This document shows positions 32,226 through 43,235 of a stretch of DNA of 64,000 nucleotides, piece after piece. Within the stretch, counting starts at the first letter, position 1; each line of letters begins with the position of its first letter. This DNA is from Cyanoderma ruficeps (taxonomy: Eukaryota; Chordata; Aves; Passeriformes; Timaliidae): NCBI GenBank assembly GCA_008694505.1, contig VZDJ01000174.1, positions 13,231,220-13,295,219 on the forward strand. Reading direction: 5' to 3'. The position numbers and the translations under genes were made by a program. A model generated the notes under the pieces. The model ran no database searches, was not told the DNA's origin, and saw only the letters and a list, made by a program, of their open reading frames with translations.

Positions 32226-35200
32226 AAATGTGTCCATCTCTATGGGGCACGTTAGTCTGCAGTGTTTCTCACACCCCGCTCTTCTCCATGGGCACTCAGG
32301 GCCTGTTGGAAATGTTACCAAACCTCTCCTCATACCAGTGCCCCTTCCCATAGTCCTGCTGAAGCCCTGCGAGGTGGGGAAATACCCTGAAGTGTTTGAG
32401 TAGGAATGGGCTGAGGCAGGGGATGGGCAGTGACAGGCACATCTCTACACTAAGGGATGGTGGAGAGAGCACAGCCCTTGCCATCCTTCCTCCACACTTC
32501 TCCTCCCTCCTGGAGGCCCAAAGTGACCCCCCTGGAGCATACTTAATTTCTTTAACCTGGTACTTTGGCAGACAAAGTGGTTTGGATGCTCCAAGGGTCC
32601 AGCACTCTGCCAGCCTGCTGTCCCTGTGTGACAGCTCAGAGCCCTCCCTGCCACAGGAACACCTGGCAATGAACAGGCCAAACCCCTGTCCCCATCAGGA
32701 GGAGAAACACAACGTGGTTCCCACAAAACAAACACTGGGGAGGCGGTTTGGAGGAAGCCGGGGGACCTCAGGTTAAGTGACCACCTCAGCTCAGAAATCA
32801 CCCTCCTTCCCTGCTCTCAGGGGGCAGAGAGATGTGGTGGGTCTGTCCATTGAGCAGATCTGGCACCATACGGCCAGAGGAGTTGCTGCTCCACACGCAC
32901 ACACATGTTCAGAGCTAACTTTGGCTCCTGAAAGGCTCCCCAGACCTTTCTGTGAGATTTTCCAGCAGCCCCAGGTGGGCAGGGATGATGAGTCACTGCT
33001 GGGAGCAGCCGTGCATGGAACACGTGATGCCTGCTAGCTCTGCAGAAGGCTTCAGGAGTGTTAATCCTTAGAAATCAGAGAGCTGGCGTCTTCTGAGAAA
33101 ACCCTTTCCTTGAGGAAAGGCAGGAAGGAAAGGCCTGGGAAGCAAAGCTCCTTCAGGAGTTACGGATTTCCCCCGGCTACCACTGATGTGTCATCCCAAA
33201 ACCTGCACGAAGGCAGAGATTTCTGCATCATTAACTCTCTCTGGATCAGAAAGGTCACATCAGCCCTATCCAGCCCCAGCTCCCCTGCATCCTCTGGGTG
33301 TTCACAAAGCTCTCCCTGACATCAAGAAACCACATCAGGTTCCTGCACCATGGCCAAGCCTTCTCCTCATGACTGGGTGTGGACAGGCTGCTCTGGCTGC
33401 TTCCCTTCAGGCACTGCCAATCCTCCACACTTCTCCAGGGCTTCTGGTCCCTCTGACCCTCCAGCAGCACAGGGGAGATGCCACCTCTGGTGACACTGGA
33501 CTGAGCTGGCTCATCTCAGGCTGAATTACAGGCACAGCTGGAACCTGCCTGGATTTGGGGTCTGCACAGTCACCTCTGCTGTGGGGGAGCACAGATGGTC
33601 ACAGAGGTTGGCTGGAGCATGACTGAAGGTCTCTTTCCAGCATCTTCCCTGTTTTGTTCACCTGCTGGGCTCTGCACATCATGGGTGAGGTGCACAGAGG
33701 TGAGAGCACCCCTCCCTCCCAGGAAGGAGCCAGGCCAGGGCCCAGGAGCTGCCTTTGAGCTCAGTGCACGTTTTAGAGCAGAGCCCAGACAGCAGCAGGC
33801 TCCTCGAGATGTGCTGTGGGTTTCTTATGAGCAGATGCAGCTCTGAGATGCAGTAAAGTCTTTACAGTTTTGCCTTTGCCAGCCCAAAGAAATCTGTCCT
33901 AAGAGACCACTCAAGGGACCAGCAAAATAACTGCATCTGTTTGAGACAGATCAGGCAGGTGGGAGCCTTTGGGGGTGCTTGGGGACAGTTCCTACAGGCA
34001 GTAGGTTGCTTATAAAAGGTTTACCCTGGGTGCCATTTGTTCATGGCCTGTTAGTTTAGGGGAAGCCTTGGGAATGATGAAGCATTAATTGCCTCTCAGC
34101 TGCTCTGCTCCTGTCTTTCCTCCATCTGCTGGTGAAGTCATCTTCAACCACATGCTTCAGGAGCCTCCTTCAGCTGCTCCTCCCATGTTTTCATGCACAT
34201 ATCCCATGCCTTGCCAAGATGTTACTCCACCATCCTCTCCTGCCCCTCCCTTTGCAAACAGTTCCTGTGAGAATCAGCTCATGGGTTCTAGCTCGGCCAG
34301 GAGCAAACCCATAAACACCCTGGAGCCATGGGATGCTGCAGTCCCTCGGCCTTACCCCGTCTCTACCTTTGCTGGTGTTTTCCTCCAAAAAGGAGCTGCA
34401 AATAAACAGTCAGAGCCCCCAGCCTCATGTTTGAACAGTGCCATGAGGTTGTCCTGCCATCACAGGGACAGTCACACCATGATGGGGAGCCACTGTTTGG
34501 GTTCACAGTGCCACCTGGGAGTGGCTTGGAGCAGGGCACACCAGGATTGACCAGATCACCTTTGCCATGGCCAAGAGCAAGCCAGGAGCACAAAGCCATG
34601 AATGACCGAAAGCCTCTGCTCTGGCACCTGCAGAGCATCCCTGGGTTCCCGGGGCACTTTGGCAGGAGGGAGACTGACAAAGCCAAAGCATCACATTGCC
34701 AGGACCAGCCTCATTCAGGTGTTCCTGGCCCGTGGATAGCAGAGGTCTCTCCAAGGATGAGGCCAAGACATGCGGGGTACAGGAGAATCAAAGAGCCCAG
34801 GAAGCTCCTGGCACTGGTGGGGAGGGGAAGGGGAAGGGCATCCAGCAGCTTTGGCAGAGCTCACAGCACCCTGAAGGGCAAGAGCCCAAGCTGGGACAAG
34901 GACACACCAGACCCAGAAAGGTGACAAAGGGTGAGCCCAGGTCTGCTGGATGAGGGTCTCCAGCATCAACATAAAGGCAGCAGCTCCTGCTGGCTCGGAT
35001 TCACTTGATGAAGTATTTAATGTATGTTGGGCAGAGAGGAGAGGCATTTCCCTGCAGCTTCTCTCTCCAGGGCTCCATGGCTGACAGGAGGGGTAGGGGA
35101 TTGTTTGCTCCCTCTTAATCCCCCTTTCTGAGGGTTTCCCCTCCACAGGCTGAGATCAAGAGGTTCGTGGATGCCTCTGCCCACGCCTCTGCTCCCCAAG

Positions 35201-36430
35201 GACAGCAGCCCTTGCTTAAACAGCTCTGCTGCCTCACACTTCATATCTTTGATCTCACATTTAAATACAGCTGCCCATAAAGGGAATGGGAATGGCTCCC
35301 AGATGAGGTTTGATTTCCAGTCTCTCCATCCTCCCAAATAATACTATCAAAGTATCAGATTCTGGAAAACTAACCATTGCCTTGGCTAGTCAAAAATAAA
35401 TGGTGGTGGAGATTAAAGGAGGGAAATAAATTCTCAAGAACAATTACCTTCAGGTTATTCTTCACTATTTCTTTTTATATCATTGTTTGAAATTAAACTT
35501 CAAGTTGGCCTACTTCTGCATATTGCACCTCCGCTTTTAATCATGGCAGCAAAGGAGAAGCTCGTAATCCTGATGGATTTCCCCCACAAACTCGTGATCT
35601 TTCCAGAGACATCACTCCTGCCACCTCCTCTCCCCCACCCTGCAAGCACAGTGAGTATTTCTGGTTCCCCACATTTACGGCCTGGCATTTAGCTGCGTTC
35701 AACCAGCGGCTTTTTTATCACCTCCAATTTGCTAAGTGATATAAACACCACCACCTGATTACTCCACTCTTGCCATTATTTACTGCTCCAGGAGTCTCTC
35801 AGTGTCATCTTCAAACTTTATCAGTAATGATTTTCTGTTTTCTTCCAGATCACTGCTGAAGATGCCGAGCAGCCCGGCAGCCTGGGGAGATACCTGTGGG
35901 ACCCAATTAGGAGTGACTGTGCTAAAGGCTGATGGAGGGCCAATGATTCCATCCCAGATCTAGCAGTTAGCCAGTTTTTACACCCAGCCTAATCATGCCA
36001 GAGCCATTTGTTAAGTACTTATAAAAACAAAACCACAGCAAGACCACTCAGATTAACTCTTGACAACCTCAGCACACCATGCTCCGTGAAACTTCAATGT
36101 ACTGGGTAAAAAACCACAGAAGTGACAGCAACCATGTGACTCCTGAAATGACCTTCACAGGCTGTTGGTTTCAGCTCCATTCACAGCCCTGGGGAGGTCA
36201 GGTCTCTCACTTTTTTTTTTTCTGCTAAAGAGGATTTGTCTCCAAATGCCCAAGAAGAGGCCAGGATAAGGCAGGCCAGGGAAAAAGGCACCTTCAGCCT
36301 CTGCTGCTCTCTTGTTCCCACTAAGCTGATACAGAGCTCCAGAGGCCCCTGAAAATTATGTTGAATCTCTACGAAATCTCTACTCTCCTTCATCTCTCCC
36401 ATCACAAAAGGAACACGGGCCTTGGATCAT
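32226..36430. other. 4.2-kb interval with no recognised repeat or gene
   Basis: This is the longest stretch without any CR1 or LTR that I can name. Many 60-165-codon frames exist (for example plus 34089-34550 and plus 34427-34924), but they overlap on both strands and have no known domain. 35400-35850 is AT-rich. The absence of insertions may reflect functional constraint or chance. Confidence 0.45.
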
Positions 36431-36790
36431 CTGTTTATTAAAATATTTTGACTGGGAAAACAAGTTGGGGGAGGGAGGGGGTTAATTAAATTAATGGCCT
36501 CTCTAATAAGAGGCAATTAGGGTATTGATTGCAAGAAGTGCCAAGTTAATTGGGCATGTGACACATTGACATTTTTCACAATCAATAAACCTGCGACACC
36601 TTCAAAGAAATCTCGAGCAATGCGCGACAATATCAGGGTCAAAAATGCAATAAATTTCTTGAGCTGATTATAGCTGTTGGTTTCTTTCATGTTTTCTCAA
36701 TACCAAAAGCTGTCTGACAGGGCAGCTCTTTCCCCATGTGGCTTTAATAAAAGGCTTTGATGGAGCCAATACAGGCTTTCTCTCTTTTTT
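36431..36790. promoter_or_regulatory. Candidate conserved noncoding regulatory element
   Basis: The segment is AT-rich and contains clustered homeodomain-type cores: GTTAATTAAATTAATGG (36480-36496, also close to an HNF1-type palindrome), CTAATAAGAGGCAATTAGGG, TTGATTGC, CAAGTTAATTGG and a CTGACAG MEIS/TGIF-type core near 36715. It is repeat-free and sits directly before a CpG-dense block. This density and arrangement is what developmental enhancers often show. The role is inference, since no cross-species comparison is possible here. Confidence 0.35.
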
Positions 36791-36819
36791 TCAAGAAGAA
36801 ATCTTGTCAGCTTCAGTCA

Positions 36820-37329
36820 GCTTCGCCTTTCCGTTCCCTGACGAGCGCCGGGAAGAAAGGGGCTGGAGAGGGCTGGGAGAAGCCAATTAATAGGGATAGA
36901 GGAGGGATAGCAAAGCACCCGGCAGTGATGCTCTGAAGACAGGCCGGAGCCTGGAGCCTGCTCCGGATCCCGCCCGGCGGGACACTGTGTGCGCTGGGAA
37001 GAGCCTCCCTAACAAGGGATCGGCCGGCCCTTCCCTGCCTTCCTTTGTGTCCTCCGCCGCTCCAGAGCAGCGCTGATGTTTGCCACGAGGTTGCTCGGAA
37101 CGGGCACATCCCCGCACAGCAGCCCGGGCTGTGCGGACAGCCCTGGGGCTCTGTTGGCTCCCGAGGCAGCAGGGAATGTCAGGGAATGTCACACGGAGTG
37201 TCGCTGAGCCCTCGGGACACGGGACAGGCTCTGAGCGCAGGGGCTGGGGAAGGATGTGACACAAGCATCAGGGGCGCTCCTGCAAAAGTCCGCGGGGAGG
37301 GGTGAGCAGAGGACCCTCGGGGTCCTGAC
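36820..37329. promoter_or_regulatory. CpG-island-like segment, candidate promoter
   Basis: I count roughly 34 CpG in about 500 bases at roughly 60 percent GC, which gives an observed/expected ratio near 0.7, well above the neighbouring DNA. Clusters include GACGAGCGCCGG, CCGGATCCCGCCCGGCGGG, CGGCCGG and CCGCCGC. There is no clear TATA box. Open frames of 86-125 codons on both strands have no known domain. It may be a gene promoter with its first exon, or an unmethylated regulatory island. A plus-strand CR1 begins at its far edge. Confidence 0.4.
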
Positions 37330-37556
37330 GAGAGAGGAGGGTTTGGATCAGAAATTCCTCCCTGGGAGAGGGGGAGGTCCTGGCACAGGGTGCTCAGAGA
37401 AGCTGTGGCTGCCCCGGGCAGTGTCCAAGGCCACGTTGGACAGGGCTTGCAGCACCCTGGGACGGGGGAAGGTGTCCCTGCCATGGCAGGGGTGGCACTG
37501 GATAGGATCTAAGGTGACTCCCAGCCCGAACCATTCTGGGATTTTATGTTCTGTGA
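37330..37556 (+). mobile_element. CR1 LINE 3' end
   Basis: ATTCCTCCCTGGGAGAGGGG, CCTGGCACAGGGTGCTCAGA, AGCTGTGGCTGCCCCGGGCA (an 8-10 base deletion of the GGATCC segment), GTGTCCCTGCCATGGCAGGG and CCCGAACCATTCTGGGATTT. It closes with decayed tail repeats at 37540-37556. Confidence 0.92.
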
Positions 37557-39529
37557 AACCCTGCTGTGGGGCACAAGTGTCTTTGTAGCTATACTGGGGC
37601 TGGGCTGCAGACTGGTTCTCCTCTCTTGAGCTCAGCCTCCCTCCTCTTGCTGCTCCCTGCCCTGGGGTTGCCCCTCTGGGTGTATTATTTCAAGGTGCTT
37701 CAGTGGGATGGCACCAAGAGCTCCTAGCCTGGCAAAGCTCATCCGTCCTGTGGTGCATGCCTGTACTGACTGGGCGGGACCTTCCCAGAACCTGCCCTTG
37801 GCCATTCCCATTGTCAGTGCCTTCTGTGTATCAGTATGACATAAAAATATTAAATCTCATATTCTGAAACTCCACACAGAAAAAATCTGAAATCACATTC
37901 CATGGCTCTCCTGTCCTGGGAGGGGAGGGAGTCGGAGCTGGCATCAAGCAGGAGTGGGGACCACGAGGTGTTTCAGCTCCCAGAGACTCCAGTGAGACCA
38001 AACCCAGGTCTTACCTCCAGGCCAAATGCAGAAGGGGGTGGCTGCTGCTTTCTGTTTAGGGATGAATCTCTGGTGCCACTTTTTCCCCCTTGGGAGCTTT
38101 GCCACAGTGTCTGAGAGCCCTCCTCAGCTCTTTAGAGCTGGACACCATAACCACCCTCATCTTTGAGAGCAACTCGTGGCTGGGAATGTGTCAAGGCCCA
38201 GGCCATGACTGGACATGCCCTGTGCCTGCTGCCCACAGGGTGCTAAAACTTTTGGACGTGTCCAACCAACTGCTGAGTTCCAGAGGTTACCTGTGCACAG
38301 CATTACTGTGAATTCACTGTTGGAAATACACACCTAGGCTGGATTAACAGAAAACTCAGCTTTTTGCCCTTTAAATTGTTTCACCAAGTTGACCTGGGCA
38401 CTTGTCCCACATCAAAGGGATTTTCCCCATGGATAAGCCCATTCCTATGCCACTGCTGCTTACACTTGTGACTCAGATTTCATGGCGTGTGCAGAGTTGT
38501 ATAATTTCCATCAAGGAACTACTGTGCATTTGCAGACACATCTGCGTGGCTGTGACCCAGCAAAAAACCCTCGACTGTTCATCACCTGTTGTCTGCCTTA
38601 ACCTTACACAAGGCCACACTTAGTAATTAACTTGTAACACAATTACACAATTAGAACTTGACAGGGTCCACAAAAGCCACGTCCTGCCAGTGCCCCCTGC
38701 CCACACACTGTGTCATTAGCAGCATCACCTGGACCAGCTCCTCTCAGACAGTGCCTGCACCCTTTTTTCCAGGCTCAGTGGGTTTTTTTGCCCTGGACAG
38801 TGACAGCCTCCCACAGGATTAATTCTGAGAACCACCACCTCATTACAATCAACATTGCTGCCTTATCTCTGAAAACCCGGAGGAAAATTAGTTTGTTCCT
38901 AGGAGACACAGGCTTAAGCCAGGCAGGCTCTCTGCTGCCCTTGTCCGTGCTGGGGACAAAGTCAAGAAAGCAAATTCCAGGGGCTGTCAGGGAAAGGTTT
39001 CCAAAGGCTGGAGTTCATGGTGAGAGGGTGGTCATCTTCCTGCTCTGCCCCCAGCCTGGGGTGATTGGCAGAGTCCCTGGAGCAGGGGCACATCCCATGG
39101 CTCCAGAGGGACAATGCAGGGATGATTCTCCATCACCCTGTGGTTGTCACTCACCACAGGGTGGCCAGAGCTCTCCCTCCCCTCTGTGAGAGCAGCCAGA
39201 GCTCCACAGCCCCTGCACCCACTGCAGAAAATGAAGGCCCTTGGAAAAGATCCCCAAATAAATGTATCCAGCTTAATGCACCAGCTGAGCCTGAGGATGC
39301 TTCCCAAAGCCTGAGCCAAGGGCAGTATCCTGCACACACGATGGTTGAAGAAGCTGTTGGAAAGGCAGGAGGGCAGCTCTGCACGGGATGTCTGAGGCAC
39401 TGATGGGACAAAACTGACACTGGACTGCAGGCAGGGTCATGCAGAAGGGTATTTTCAAACTGGTGTTAATGGACATAAAAAACCACAGAACCACCTTTCA
39501 TGAGCACACGGAGTCCAAAACACAGGAAC
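37557..39529. other. Unannotated sequence
   Basis: No repeat or exon recognised over 2 kb. The 159-codon plus frame at 38710-39189 and minus frames at 39032-39494 overlap and have no known domain. Confidence 0.5.
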
Positions 39530-39657
39530 AGTCAGAGAAAAAAAGAAAAGAAAAAGAAAAGAAGGAGAAGGGGAAGGAGAAGTGGAAGAGAGGAAAAGGG
39601 GGAAAAAAGAGAAAAACAGGAGGAAAAAAGGAGGAAAACAGGAGGAAAAAAGAAGAA
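39530..39657. repeat. Homopurine (GAAA/GGAAAA)n tract
   Basis: About 125 bases of the plus strand are nearly all A and G, with units such as AAAAGAAAAG, GGAGAAGG and GGAGGAAAAA and only a few pyrimidine interruptions. Frames through it read as K/E/R/G-rich chains. Such tracts can form triplex (H-DNA). Confidence 0.9.
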
Positions 39658-39994
39658 CTCTATTCTAGACATACTCCTTACGCCCAAAACTCAAGAATGG
39701 CAGTTTAATACAAAATCTGGAGGTAATGCCCAAAAAGCTGGCAGAGCCCAGGTCTCTCCAGGGATAATGCTTAATTAATGCAGAGGTTTAAATTACCTGT
39801 GCCTTGTTCATGAAGAATGCCTCTGGTCCTTCCTCCTCACCATCAATCCATCATTCAGGCACCCTCAGGATGAACTCCATGTGTTTGAAAAAAGGCTTAA
39901 AAAGGGCCTCCTGTTTCTCAAACCATGAGGAAGTTGGAAGCTTTCCACCCTGGCCACCATTTCTAATTAAAAGTTTCATTAATTCCAGGGAAGG
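39658..39994. other. Unannotated sequence
   Basis: Nothing recognised. Confidence 0.5.
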
Positions 39995-40797
39995 AAAGAG
40001 TTCCTTGGGGGTCTCTCCTGACTCCAACACTATTACATGTTCTCATTAATGACCCAGATGAGGGAGGAAATAGCAGGCTTATTTCATTTACTAGGTAGTA
40101 CCAAGTTTTGAGATATCACATGTAGGCAGGACAGGACTCAAATTCCAAATCTCTCCATGAACTAAAGAAAATTTGGTTAATAAAAAGCAGGATGGGATAG
40201 AGAAGAAGAGTGAGGGTTCAGCTGCTGAAAGGAAGGTTGTTTGGAGGTCTCTCTGGGAGAAAATGAGTCAACAGGACAAAGCAGAGCCAAAAAAAGCCCA
40301 TTTCATCATGGGGTCATGCACAGGGGTATCACTTGTAAAGAAATACACTCTTCTTCCTGCTCTCCACTGCTAAGGCAGCAGCTGGAATAAATTTTCTCTG
40401 TTTTGAGAAAGCAAAGGGTCATTTGGAGAGTGTTCAAAAGAGAGTGGGAAGAATTGCCTTTGATCAGGGAAACTGGTCCCAACAGGCAAGACTGGAGGGT
40501 TAAGGCAGGACAGAACACAGGACAAGGAGGAGATGAAGAAATCTTTGTGAAGGAAAGGAAAGCAAACTTTGTTCCCCAGAGCAGATGGGACCAGGAGCCA
40601 TGGGGTTAAAGATTACCTTTGTAGGTCACATGTCAGGAAAATCCAGCAGTCTGGAAGGCAAGGAATGGACACAGAGTGTTTGGAAAGGTCAGAGCAGCCC
40701 TTTCACTGGTCAGTTTTAAGATCACAGTAGGAAAAGGCCTGTTGGAAATGGCCTAAATGGAGCTGATCTTGCCTGAGACAGAGGTGGCCCAGAGGTG
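39995..40797 (+). mobile_element. Ancient CR1 LINE body remnant
   Basis: Blocks occur in CR1 order: TTCTCATTAATGACCCAGATGAGG (positions 40039-40062, the FIND-D-G region next to the RT active site), TAGTACCAAGTTTTGAG (from the ADDTKL region), CTCTCCACTGCTAAGGCAGC followed by AGCTGGAATAAA (from the Y/LVRPHLEY region), TTTGGAGAGTGTTCAAAAGA (the LERVQR region), and TGGAGCTGATCTTGCCTGAG plus ACAGAGGTGGCCCAGA near the 3' end. Every frame is broken and no tail repeats remain. It is much more diverged than the adjoining CR1s, so it probably predates songbirds. Confidence 0.6.
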
Positions 40798-40834
40798 TTA
40801 CTCCCAGCCCCAAATCCTACAAGGAAACAGAGCA

Positions 40835-41098
40835 TTCATAGAATTGCAAAATCCCAGGATGGTTTAGGTTGGAAGGACCATAAAGCCCATCTCATTCCAC
40901 CCCTGCCATGGGCAGGGACACCTCCCACTGTCCCAGGCTGCTCCAAGCCCCAGTGTCCAACCTGGCCTGGGACACTGCCAGGGATCCAGGGGCAGCCACA
41001 GCTGCTCTGGGCACCCTGTGCCAGGGCCTGCCCACCCTCCCAGGGAGCAATTCCTTCCCAAAATCTGATCTAAACTTACTCCCTTTCAGTTTGAAGCA
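40835..41098 (-). mobile_element. CR1 LINE 3' end, antisense
   Basis: TTCATAGAATTGCAAAATCC (tail), GATGGTTTAGGTTGGAAGGA, CACCCCTGCCATGGGCAGGG, CTGTCCCAGGCTGCTCCAAG, GCAGCCACAGCTGCTCTGGG, CCTGTGCCAGGGCCTGCCCA and AATTCCTTCCCAAAATCTGA are the antisense 3' end. It is highly similar to the plus-strand copy at 41674-41895. Confidence 0.94.
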
Positions 41099-41222
41099 TC
41101 TGAGTGGTGAATTAGAGAATTTTTAGTGGATTCTCCAGGGAATGTGCCTGTTGGACTGAGGAGGGATATGGCAATAGAGAATCATGGCACAAGCTTTGCC
41201 ATGATGAGAGAACATCAACAAG

Positions 41223-41247
41223 CCTAACACATCCTAACACATCCTAC
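41223..41247. repeat. 10-bp tandem duplication
   Basis: CCTAACACAT occurs twice in direct succession, followed by CCTACA. Confidence 0.8.
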
Positions 41248-41673
41248 AGAGCCACAGGCACCCCATGGAGTCTGTGGCCTGGCATCTACACATCCACTTG
41301 GACCAGTTCAGGATGCCTCTCTTTGGAGAGCAGGGCATCATTCTGAGACAGCAAAGAATGTAGTTTTTCACATCTGTTAGTGAAAAAACACAACACTGTT
41401 TTCACAAAATGCTCATTTGTAAACCAGACTGATTTCAGTGGAAAGTATGTAAAACTTAACCAGCTCTTTGAGAAATATGTTCTTTTCTCCACTGTCCTGA
41501 AATGTTACACTAATGCACCATTGCCACATTTCCATATCAGCTTCTGGTTTTTCCCTTGCTCAATGGCATGGAGCACAAGCACAAGATGTATATTTACTGC
41601 ACCTGGGATTGAATTTGTGGTCCTTGGAGACAGATGTATCAAAATAATTCTTATCAGCTGCCTGGTTAATGGT
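41248..41673. other. Unannotated spacer between inverted CR1s
   Basis: Nothing recognised. Confidence 0.5.
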
Positions 41674-41895
41674 TGTGAAATTCCTCCCTGGGAGGGTGAG
41701 CAGGCCCTGGCACAGGGTGCCCAGAGCAGCTGTGGCTGCCCCTGGATCCCTGGCAGTGCCCAAGGCCAGGTTGGACACTGGGGTTTGGAGCAGCCTGGGA
41801 CAGTGGGAGGTGTCCCTGCCCATGGCAGGGGTGAGGCTGGATGGGCTTTAGGATACTTCCAACGCAAACTATTGTGTGATTTTATGATTCATGAA
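41674..41895 (+). mobile_element. CR1 LINE 3' end
   Basis: AATTCCTCCCTGGGAGGGTG, GGCACAGGGTGCCCAGAGCA, CCCCTGGATCCCTGGCAGTG, GAGCAGCCTGGGACAGTGGG, CCCATGGCAGGGGTGAGGCT and CTTCCAACGCAAACTATTGT, with tail repeats TGTGATTTTATGATTCATGA. It is truncated just before the 3' untranslated block. With the copy at 40835-41098 it forms an inverted repeat of about 200 bases with a loop of about 575 bases. Confidence 0.94.
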
Positions 41896-43235
41896 TTAAT
41901 TTATAACTCTGCTTTCCTTGTGCAACTCACACAAGAAGAGGAATCCACCACAGGCTCTCAGTAGGTGGTGGAACACAGGAGCTGAGCTCCAGCACAGTGT
42001 ACAAAGTTCTCCTCAGTGCTGCTGAACAGTTACTTGCCTCCTAACCCTAATTAGTAATCCTACGCTAATCAGTTCTTATCACCCTAAAGTTCCCAGAGCA
42101 ATTTTCTTCCAGCTATGAAAAGCTCTGCTTCAAAATCTGTAGTGTCTCAGAGGGCCAGACATGGCACTGAAGAGCCTGTGTCTGTCTCATTATTCAGGGC
42201 TGACGGAGAGTAGCTGGAATATGAGGTTCTTCACCTTCACCTCCTGCCAGTGGCACAGGCGGTGCAGAGAGAGCAGGAGAGGCTGCCCTGGCAGCTCCAG
42301 AGGAGTGGCTGGGGGATGACACCCAGCAGGGATTTCTGCTCCATGGGAGCAAATTTCTGACAGAGATGGACCAAATACCTGGGCAGGGGCACATCTGGGT
42401 GAGCTTCGTGAGTCTTCTTGGAGCCTTCCTGGCTCCAGGAACTGGACCAGACAGGCATGGATGGTGACCCAGGGTGACACAAGGTCCAGCAGGATGGGGA
42501 TATCAGAAACACACTCCAGCAAGGGACTGGTATGAGCAGAACCCTGGCACCTGTGTGCCCAGCACTGCTCTGGTCTGTCCCTGCCAGCCAGCACGGCCCA
42601 GGGGACAGGAGGCACTGGCTTGGCATCACCACTGCCCTCAGAGATACACCATGGGAGGGACCCCAAGTGACAGCCTGTTTGGGCAGGACGGGGTGGCTGC
42701 AGAGGCCATTCCCATCTCTGTGCCACCCTGGGGGTGTGCCCTGTCTCATCTGTACAGAATGCCGCGGGTGATCCGGAAACTGCAAAGTTAAAAGCACAGG
42801 GGGATGTTTGTGTAATAAACTCCTCTTAGGTGATTTATAAAGAATGTTGACGGGCTTGAGAATAATGCAGTGATCCAAAAAAAAGCTTTAAATAGCAGAG
42901 GTGACATTTCCCAGAGGAGCCCTGTTTACATGGCTGGATGAGAGCGTTCACTGCCTCAGCCCCGTGTTCCCACATCAGGCGTGTGCGTAAATGGGGTGTC
43001 CCAGGTGGTGCCAGGCAGCCCCAGCACAGCCCCACTGTCACAAGGAGCCTTATGTAACAGAGACCTCAGGTGACAGGACACATTTTGTACTGGAAAGGGC
43101 TCAGTTACAATGAATGAGGCATTTCTGGAGGACAGGTGTCCAGTGAAGGCTGCATTTTTTCCAGCAGAGGATAATGAATGCCTCAGTATTTTCTTAAAGA
43201 GTGAGACAAGATGGGAATTATGAGAAATTCCAGAG
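41896..43235. other. Unannotated sequence with one splice-flanked segment
   Basis: No repeat recognised. 42198-42402 is bordered by a pyrimidine-rich acceptor-like CTGTCTCATTATTCAG and a donor-like GGGTGAGC. All three plus frames within it contain stops, so it is not a coding internal exon; a noncoding RNA exon cannot be excluded. Minus frames of 178 and 213 codons over 42190-42878 lack a known domain. Confidence 0.35.

Noticed and set aside
34089..34924. Plus-strand frames of 153 and 165 codons
   Set aside because: No recognisable domain, overlapping frames on both strands, and no consistent splice sites.
39438..39778. Lysine/glutamate-rich frames resembling a coiled-coil or nuclear protein
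   Set aside because: They are translations of the homopurine tract.
42190..42878. Minus-strand frames of 178 and 213 codons
   Set aside because: They overlap in different frames, show no domain, and overlap plus-strand frames of similar openness.
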